Shown piece after piece: positions 36,596-43,038 of a stretch of 43,038 nt of DNA (its first letter is position 1; every line of letters starts with the position of its first letter). The stretch covers positions 1 to 43,038 of the forward strand of contig NZCN01000004.1 in assembly GCA_002688315.1 (NCBI GenBank), read 5' to 3'. Made by a program: the position numbers and the translations under genes. Source of the stretch: Candidatus Woesearchaeota archaeon (lineage in GTDB: Archaea > Nanobdellota > Nanobdellia > Woesearchaeales > UBA10216). The notes beneath the pieces were generated by a model. The model saw only the letters and a list, made by a program, of their open reading frames with translations. It was not told where the DNA came from and did no database searches.

Positions 36596-37099
36596 CTAAG
36601 CAACTGCTTCTATCTCTCTGATTTTTTCTTTCAAGAAACTAATTGTTTTTGTATTGTCCTGTTGCTGCATCAAATTGCCGCATTCAGGGCATCTGAAACT
36701 ATAAGCAGTAGCGTTATGGAAATCCATTCTTGTGCATGTTTTTGGGCACATGAAAAATGAGTTAAGATTGCTGCTTTCAACATGTAAGCGTTCTCTAAAT
36801 CTCTCAAGCTTTTCAGTGTTCATTTTCTTAAGAAGCTCTTTTACCCTGCTTTTGTTGAAAGTCCAGTAGCTTATATACCATCCTTTCTTATTATCTTTCT
36901 TACGCTTGTATGAAACAAGGTTTATGTTGTGCATTCTATAAAGGACATTTCTTACTTCCTGGATGTCCATCTTTAATTTTGATGATATCTTGAATTCTGA
37001 AACATCTCTTTTTCCTTTTAAGAATCTAAGTATCTTAATTACATCATCGCCTATTGCGTCTGTTACAATTTCCTCGACTCTCTTGTCTGTTAGTTTCAT
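36596..37099 (-). CDS. tfe: Transcription factor E alpha subunit (TFE)
   Basis: wHTH (ISSKLKMDIQEVRNVLYRMHNINLVSYKRKKDNKKGWYISYW) plus zinc ribbon (CPKTC…CPECG). Confidence 0.93.
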   Translation of the reverse strand: MKLTDKRVEEIVTDAIGDDVIKILRFLKGKRDVSEFKISSKLKMDIQEVRNVLYRMHNINLVSYKRKKDNKKGWYISYWTFNKSRVKELLKKMNTEKLERFRERLHVESSNLNSFFMCPKTCTRMDFHNATAYSFRCPECGNLMQQQDNTKTISFLKEKIREIEAVA

Positions 37100-37346
37100 T
37101 TGAATCAGATTTTTAACATAAAAAAAGCAACAAAGCTTCTTTTAATCCCCCAATTCCTACCTTATTTTATATAATTTATATATAAAAACTTTGCGGTTTA
37201 TTTAGTTCGCATAATATTTTCGTCAATATTGAAAGTTATTATTCCTCTTACTTCCTTATGGTAATTTGGGAAAGCATGTTTAACTATTTTTCGTTTTCAA
37301 GACATAACGAAATCTATTTAAGCAATTCTTTGTTCCATAATTTACT

Positions 37347-38189
37347 ATGAGCATGATTAATCAGTTCAAAACTGTAGTACTGCTAGCCTTACTAACTGCG
37401 TTAATGCTTGGCGCAGGCCAGTTTCTTGGCGGAAGAGCAGGGCTTACAATAGCAATTGTGTTTGCTTTGGTTATGAACTTCGGCAGTTACTGGTTTTCTC
37501 ACAAGATTGTGCTTGCTATGTACAGAGCTAAGAAAGCAGACAAGCAAGAATATAGTGAACTACACCAAATGGTTAGTGAAGTTTCTAAAAAAGCAGGGAT
37601 TCCAAAGCCTGCTGTTTATGTAATTCCTTCTGATGCTGCTAACGCGTTCGCAACTGGCCGCAATGAGAAGACTGCTGTAGTTGCATGCACAGTTGGCATA
37701 ATGAAATTGCTTAGCAAAGAAGAACTTAAAGGAGTTATTGCGCATGAAATAAGCCATGTTAAAAACAAGGACATGCTTGTAACTACAATTGCAGCTACGA
37801 TTGCTGGTGTTATTTCTTATCTTGCTATGATGGCTCAGTTTGCTGCTATTTTTGGTGGCGGAAACAGAGACAGAGGAAACATGTTTAGTATGTTAGCATT
37901 AGCAATCATAACTCCAATAATAGCTGCTATTATTCAGCTTGCTATCTCCAGAAGCAGAGAGTATCTTGCAGACAGTTCAGGAGCAAAAACTCTCAAAACT
38001 GGAGAGCCGTTAGCCCGGGCTTTAGAAAAGCTTGAGGCAAGCTCAGCTCACAATCCAATGCGATTTGGAAGCCAGGCTACTTCAAGTTTGTTTATTGTTA
38101 ATCCGTTCAGAGGCGGAGCCGCATCGTTGATGTCAACACATCCTCCTTTAGCAACGCGCGCTAAGAGATTAAGAGAAATGAAATTCTAA
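37347..38189 (+). CDS. htpX: HtpX-type M48 membrane metalloprotease
   Basis: HEISHVKNKDMLVTTIAATIAGV, SREYLADSSGAKTLKTGEPLARALEKLE, THPPLATRAKRL. Confidence 0.95.
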   Translation: MSMINQFKTVVLLALLTALMLGAGQFLGGRAGLTIAIVFALVMNFGSYWFSHKIVLAMYRAKKADKQEYSELHQMVSEVSKKAGIPKPAVYVIPSDAANAFATGRNEKTAVVACTVGIMKLLSKEELKGVIAHEISHVKNKDMLVTTIAATIAGVISYLAMMAQFAAIFGGGNRDRGNMFSMLALAIITPIIAAIIQLAISRSREYLADSSGAKTLKTGEPLARALEKLEASSAHNPMRFGSQATSSLFIVNPFRGGAASLMSTHPPLATRAKRLREMKF

Positions 38190-38230
38190 TTCCGAAACCT
38201 TTTTTAATGGGTAAGTATAAGTAAACCTAC

Positions 38231-38842
38231 ATGCAGAGTGTGAAAGTAGATTACAATAAGGAATTTTCTGAAACCAATGGCGGTTTTGTTAATAGTATGG
38301 TGCGTATGCTGGAAAACGGGCACATAATGTCAAAGTTAAATCCAAGCAAAGACGACAGCATACTTGAAATAGGCTGTAATTCTGGACAGTTCACAAAAAA
38401 ACTTCTCAAGCATTGCAATAAAGTAATTGGTATTGATATTAATGAAGAAGCAATTAATACGAGTGATTTGAACAACCTTTTCTGCATGAATGCTGAAGAA
38501 CTTGACTTCAAAAATGAATCTTTCAGCAAAATAGTTTCCATGCACACCATAGAGCACATTCCTAACATTAAAAAAGCCATTCTTGAAATGGGAAGGGTAG
38601 TTAAAAAGGGAGGAAGAATTGTATTGTCATATCCTTTTGAACCTGTGAGAGGCATTACCTGCTTACGAACAGCTTGCGTGGTTTACAAAAACCCAATGAT
38701 GTGCAGGCAGCTTCATCTTCACAAGCTAAACCGTGGTAAAATGGAAGAAATAATTAAGGATACTCAGTTAATGATTGCATCCCATAAAATAATTTTCAAT
38801 CCGTGGCCAGTCTACGTTACTGTGCTGGAAAAAGCAAGTTAA
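38231..38842 (+). CDS. Class I SAM-dependent methyltransferase
   Basis: ILEIGCNSGQFTKKLL (motif I), VIGIDINEEAI, MHTIEHIPNIKKAILEMGRVVKKGGRIVLSYP. Confidence 0.88.
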   Translation: MQSVKVDYNKEFSETNGGFVNSMVRMLENGHIMSKLNPSKDDSILEIGCNSGQFTKKLLKHCNKVIGIDINEEAINTSDLNNLFCMNAEELDFKNESFSKIVSMHTIEHIPNIKKAILEMGRVVKKGGRIVLSYPFEPVRGITCLRTACVVYKNPMMCRQLHLHKLNRGKMEEIIKDTQLMIASHKIIFNPWPVYVTVLEKAS

Positions 38843-40911
38843 GCAGCAAGTTCATCTTCCATTCTTTTGAAGCCGTCTGCAATTCTATCGTAACTAATTT
38901 TGTTATTTCCGTATTCATCTGGAAATTCTTGCTGTATTATTTCAAGAGTTGTTGGAACTGTTGCTATTGTTCCTGCTCTTTTTTCTCGCATAGGTTCCAT
39001 GCTTTTTTTGCTCCACATGGAATAATATGATAGTGGTTGAACAATTCCTGCCATTAGTGATTCTAAGATAAAATGTAATTTATCTGCAACAAAACCATCT
39101 TCTTTGTAAGGAATTGAAACATCTTCAAGAAACTTGTAAACATCGGTTTGCGCTAAAGGTGTGTCTGGATGGGATATCATTTTGCCAATTTCTCTGGACC
39201 AAGATTCATATCCCATATCTCCAAAATCGATATGAACAAGCCCATTTTTTGTAGCTATAGCCTGGCCTGGGTGTGGGTCTCTGGCAAGAACAGCGCGAGG
39301 ATCTTCTTCATTAATTATGGCTAATTTATTCAGAATAAATCTAATATGTCTTAAATCTTCAATAGTTTCTGGTGTTAAGCCAAGGCTCTCGTCATTTAAA
39401 ATCGCTTCGAATTTTTGATGAAGATATACAGCTCCTATTTCGCTAGTTGAAGGCGATAAAGTTTTATGAAACCATTCTGTAAAATACATTTCATCCAAAA
39501 GATAACCATAAGCTTCTTCATCTTCTGGAGAAAATCCAGAGAGAACCCTGCCTTTAATAAATCGTAACACTAAATCATAATAACCATTAACTTGAAAGTT
39601 GCCTAAGAATTGTGGTATTAAGCGAGGATCTGGATACAATTGCCTCAATTGAGAAATAAGTCCAGTTTCGTGTAATGCTTCTCTATAACTCAATCTTTTA
39701 AACCTAAGAGTATTAGAAACTACTTGGTCTAATCCGTAATCTTCGTCCAGCATATATCCTCTGACAAAGTGTCCTCCTTCACCTGCTGGTAAAACTATTA
39801 GCTTCTCTTTAGGAAAAGAGTATACAGCATCAATAGCTCTTCTCCAATAATCTTTTGCTTCTTCTGCTTCATCAATTTGTTCAAGAATGAGCGCTCTAAT
39901 TACGTCGTTTGCAATTCCAGGGAATTTTACTGAAGAATCTTCAATATATTGTAAGGCTTTCTTTTGTTCACCAATACCTGAAAGTGCCAAGGCCAAAAAA
40001 GTATAACTCTCTATAGTTGCTTTTCCCCTATCAATTGCTCTTAATGAAACAGTAGCTTCTGCTCTCAGCCAGGTTCCTTTTAAGTATTGCATACTCGGAG
40101 AAAATTCTTGCTCTTCAGTTGATTCTTTTAATTGAACAAGCCCCTCTATTATGTTGCCGTCTTCTAAGTCTGCTCTTGCTATAGATAATTTTGTGTCTAT
40201 AGAAGGGGTTTCATTAGCTGCTTTTTCGAGCTGGTTTATACCAAAAGATAATAATTTCTTATTTTCAAAAAGTTTACCAAAGCCACGTGAAAAATCTCCA
40301 AGGTTTGATGCTAAACTTCGTTTGAAAAAACTGCGAGAATTCATAAAAATGTTACGAAAAGCAAGATACATAGAAGCACCAATAAAAGTATCAACGGCAA
40401 TAGTCTGTGGTAAGGGAAAGATATTATTAGCGAAAGGGTGAACCCCACATACTAGTGCTGTTGTCAAAAAAGCTGCGGTTGTTCTCGGCAGTCTTTTGTA
40501 TATTGCGGATTTTTTCCCGTTTTCTTCATACATATTCACTGTTAAATTTTCACGGTCAATAGCATCAAATTTGCGTGGATCAATATCTTGTTTTTTCAGT
40601 GTTTGCTTATTAAAACCTGTCTTATATGCCGATATAAAAAAATTCGCTCCAAGAGCAACAGAAGCACTTACCCAAAGAGTAGTCGACTCTCCAAATAACA
40701 TACGCTGTAAATAAATAGTACCGGTACTTGTTAAACCTGCTAAAATACTACCTGCAGTTTTTGGATGGTCAACAACAAAATCAGATTGCCATAGAAAATT
40801 AACAGCACGATCTTCAATTCGAGTTATAGAATCTCTTTTATTTTTGAGAACATTAAAAGTTGCAGAAACAATATCTTCAAGTTTATTCATTATAGTAATA
40901 AGTATAAACAT
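38839..40911 (-). CDS. Membrane-anchored helical-repeat protein with C-terminal APH/choline-kinase-like domain
   Basis: N-terminal TM segments, TPR-like helices in the middle, then VLARDPHPGQAIATKNGLVHIDFGDMG resembling the APH catalytic and metal-binding motifs. Start may be MNKLED at 40890. Confidence 0.75.
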   Translation of the reverse strand: MFILITIMNKLEDIVSATFNVLKNKRDSITRIEDRAVNFLWQSDFVVDHPKTAGSILAGLTSTGTIYLQRMLFGESTTLWVSASVALGANFFISAYKTGFNKQTLKKQDIDPRKFDAIDRENLTVNMYEENGKKSAIYKRLPRTTAAFLTTALVCGVHPFANNIFPLPQTIAVDTFIGASMYLAFRNIFMNSRSFFKRSLASNLGDFSRGFGKLFENKKLLSFGINQLEKAANETPSIDTKLSIARADLEDGNIIEGLVQLKESTEEQEFSPSMQYLKGTWLRAEATVSLRAIDRGKATIESYTFLALALSGIGEQKKALQYIEDSSVKFPGIANDVIRALILEQIDEAEEAKDYWRRAIDAVYSFPKEKLIVLPAGEGGHFVRGYMLDEDYGLDQVVSNTLRFKRLSYREALHETGLISQLRQLYPDPRLIPQFLGNFQVNGYYDLVLRFIKGRVLSGFSPEDEEAYGYLLDEMYFTEWFHKTLSPSTSEIGAVYLHQKFEAILNDESLGLTPETIEDLRHIRFILNKLAIINEEDPRAVLARDPHPGQAIATKNGLVHIDFGDMGYESWSREIGKMISHPDTPLAQTDVYKFLEDVSIPYKEDGFVADKLHFILESLMAGIVQPLSYYSMWSKKSMEPMREKRAGTIATVPTTLEIIQQEFPDEYGNNKISYDRIADGFKRMEDELAA

Positions 40912-40968
40912 CTATTTTTTAATTTTTATCACCACAAACATTATATACCTTTTTGGCAAGAGTGAGGT

Positions 40969-41088
40969 ATGAATAAATTAGGGCAAGAAGGTGCTACTGA
41001 AACTGTATCTAATTTTACTTTAACAGCTGTAGTTATAATATTGGCGATGCTCTTAATTTTTACAATTATCAAAATAAATACCCCATGA
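40969..41088 (+). CDS. 39-aa single-TM pilin-like peptide (MNKLGQEGATETVSNFTLTAVVIILAMLLIFTIIKINTP)
   Basis: ATG about 25 nt after ATTATATACC. Stop TGA overlaps the ATG of the next gene (ATGA). Not in the ORF track. Confidence 0.7.
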   Translation: MNKLGQEGATETVSNFTLTAVVIILAMLLIFTIIKINTP

Positions 41089-42011
41089 TGAACAAAAAAG
41101 CTGGAATTGCCAGATACGCTCTATTTGGATTACTTTTAGTAGGCGTTCTTATAGTTCTATTTCTTATCTTAGGTTTTAAAACTATTGAGGGGTTTAATGT
41201 TGTTGGTGATGTTGAGCTTTGCAGGAGCAGCGTCAGGCTTGCAAGTTACGAGTTTAAAGCTTTTAAGATTCCCGGTGTAGATTTGCATTTAGTCAGTAAA
41301 GATAGTCCTGTGAATATTCACTGTAAAACCCAGTATATAGACTTGAAAAAAGATACAATTCCTTTAGCAGAGGGGAATGTAAAATTAGGAAGTAATAAAG
41401 ATTTTAATAAAGACAAACTAAAACAATTTGTATTTGAGCAATTAGCAACTTGCTGGTATCAGTTTGGTGACGGCCAAGTCGCTGTTCAAAAAGCCAAGAA
41501 AGGCGTAGATACCAGGGCATGTATTGTCTGTTCTGAAATTATCCCTGACAAAAAGTTCATTGAAGGTGACACTAAACTTCCATTTTTAAAAGATGATGAA
41601 AAATTCGGAAATATAGTTCTGGATGATTTGTACACAGATGCAGAGACTAGAAAGAATTCTGCTGGTAAGAGCTATCTAAAATACCTTACTGGTGATGGAC
41701 TGGACCTGCAAGATGCTGCCAGCTATCCAAAGAGAGAAATTCAGTTCAACAAGCCCTATTTTGTGGTTTTCCAGGTAATGGATAGGAGAGTAGCTAAGGC
41801 TGATGTTGATAGTGGGATTATAGATTGTTCTGTAGGTGATAAGAGAAAACTTACAGGAGATAACGCTAACGAAGTAGGTTGCGATAAAAACGGAGATCTA
41901 GACGGCATTAATTTTGGCAAAGTTATTGGAGTTGATAATGAAGGAACTATAAGCGTTAGGATTGTTCCTGCTTCTGGCGTTACAGCAGATACTTGCAAGA
42001 GGTTGATTTGA
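41085..42011 (+). CDS. Membrane-anchored cysteine-patterned exported protein, paralogue 1
   Basis: N-terminal MNKKAGIARYALFGLLLVGVLIVLFLIL. Cys pattern …ELC…HC…TC-x22-CIVC…. Confidence 0.8.
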   Translation: MMNKKAGIARYALFGLLLVGVLIVLFLILGFKTIEGFNVVGDVELCRSSVRLASYEFKAFKIPGVDLHLVSKDSPVNIHCKTQYIDLKKDTIPLAEGNVKLGSNKDFNKDKLKQFVFEQLATCWYQFGDGQVAVQKAKKGVDTRACIVCSEIIPDKKFIEGDTKLPFLKDDEKFGNIVLDDLYTDAETRKNSAGKSYLKYLTGDGLDLQDAASYPKREIQFNKPYFVVFQVMDRRVAKADVDSGIIDCSVGDKRKLTGDNANEVGCDKNGDLDGINFGKVIGVDNEGTISVRIVPASGVTADTCKRLI

Positions 42012-43006
42012 TGAACAAGAAAGCTGTTACAGAAAGTGTGCTTATTCTTATGATTTTGTTCATAGTTTTTACTTTCTTTATGCTTGTTTTTATTATGTCT
42101 GGAAAGGAAAAAGCTGAAGAGCAAATTCTAACCAGAGAGAACTGCGGCGCTACTGTTGACAGGATGGACAGGTATAATACCTTGCATGTTCCTACGTCTG
42201 ACAGAGGTTTGAAGTGCCCTGAAACATTAGTTACTGTTGCCAAGGAAAAAGATGATGAAAATTATCAGTTGATAGCAGATGGTTATTATAATTGTGCAAA
42301 GCAATTCAGGCAAGGGAAAGTTCGATTGTTTAATGATAACGGAGTTCATTGCAATGTTTGCTATATATTTGACATTCAGACAGATAATCCATTAAAAGAA
42401 TTGGGCACTTATCTTGATGATCATAATGTTCCCGAGGGAACAGAAGTTTCATACCTTGAGTATGCGCAAGGTTTTGCATCAAAAGGAGCGCCAAATGTTT
42501 TGAAAGACTTTGACACAGAACTTATTGTTAAGAATTTGGATACTGGAATGGACGAAACAGTAGATCTTAAAGAGAAATTGGGTCTGGATAATGCTGAGCT
42601 GACTCCAGGAGAGCAATACGCGCTTGTATTTGTTTATGCTCGTGGACTCGAAAATTTTGATAGGATTATAAATCATCTCACTTTACAAACTCCATCTGGC
42701 AAAGCTGGAGCTGCCGTAGGTGGACTTTCATTTGCAGCGTTTACAGGAGGGAGTATAGGTGTTAGTGCAGGTGTTGTTTCAACACTTTCGGTGCTAGGTA
42801 TTGCTTCAGGGCCTGCAGGGTGGATTATTATTGGAACTGGAGTTGGGTTAGGAACATTAGCTTTCGCTGGTGCAGAAGCTCTGTCTTTACACTTTAGCCC
42901 TTCTGATCCTCCGGAGTATTTGTCGCTTTTTAGGTTTGTTGATTGGGATAAAGATACTTCAAAGGATGTGTTTACTAAAAAATTAGGTTGCGACTTCTTT
43001 GAATGA
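42011..43006 (+). CDS. Membrane-anchored cysteine-patterned exported protein, paralogue 2, with C-terminal Gly/Ala-rich hydrophobic hairpin
   Basis: Start MNKKAVTES at 42011, overlapping the upstream TGA. Cys pattern …ENC…KC…NC-x18-CNVC…; GAAVGGLSFAAFTGGSIGVSAGVV…GPAGWIIIGTGVGLG. Confidence 0.8.
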   Translation: MNKKAVTESVLILMILFIVFTFFMLVFIMSGKEKAEEQILTRENCGATVDRMDRYNTLHVPTSDRGLKCPETLVTVAKEKDDENYQLIADGYYNCAKQFRQGKVRLFNDNGVHCNVCYIFDIQTDNPLKELGTYLDDHNVPEGTEVSYLEYAQGFASKGAPNVLKDFDTELIVKNLDTGMDETVDLKEKLGLDNAELTPGEQYALVFVYARGLENFDRIINHLTLQTPSGKAGAAVGGLSFAAFTGGSIGVSAGVVSTLSVLGIASGPAGWIIIGTGVGLGTLAFAGAEALSLHFSPSDPPEYLSLFRFVDWDKDTSKDVFTKKLGCDFFE

Positions 43007-43038
43007 TAGATACTTTTATATACGCTATTTCTAAATTA

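Noticed and set aside
37258-37350. 30-aa ORF (MVIWESMFNYFSFSRHNEIYLSNSLFHNLL) whose stop overlaps the htpX start
   Set aside because: The likely htpX TATA element lies inside it, so it would not be on the same transcript. No motif; probably chance.
40938-40949. ATTATATACC as an unusual regulatory motif
   Set aside because: It is adequately explained as an ordinary archaeal TATA box for the downstream operon.
1-43038. CRISPR arrays, IS elements, inteins or prophage
   Set aside because: No regularly spaced repeats, transposase motifs, intein splice motifs or phage structural genes were seen.

Overview
The window reads as a gene-dense archaeal segment, probably from a DPANN-like lineage; this is inferred from gene content, not from a phylogeny. 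From left to right it contains: (1) a complete A-type ATP synthase operon on the minus strand (H-I-K-E-C-F-A-B-D) that begins about 12 nt after an RNase P RNA gene missing from the ORF track; (2) a mixed accessory block with pelota, a K+ channel coupled to a large membrane-anchored gluzincin-like protein, a TrmB-type regulator and PheST; (3) a 27-gene minus-strand ribosomal cluster (L3 to L14e, including SUI1, SecY and a DUF106/EMC3-like protein); (4) an apparent fused PriS-PriL(Fe-S) primase, TFE, HtpX, a methyltransferase and a membrane-anchored helical-repeat/APH-kinase-like fusion; and (5) a three-gene operon made of a 39-aa single-TM peptide and two apparently paralogous cysteine-patterned membrane-anchored proteins. 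Two short genes below the ORF-track cutoff were found by reading the sequence: a 34-aa double-CxxC protein after TFE and the 39-aa pilin-like peptide. All family calls come from reading motifs by eye. No database search was run.
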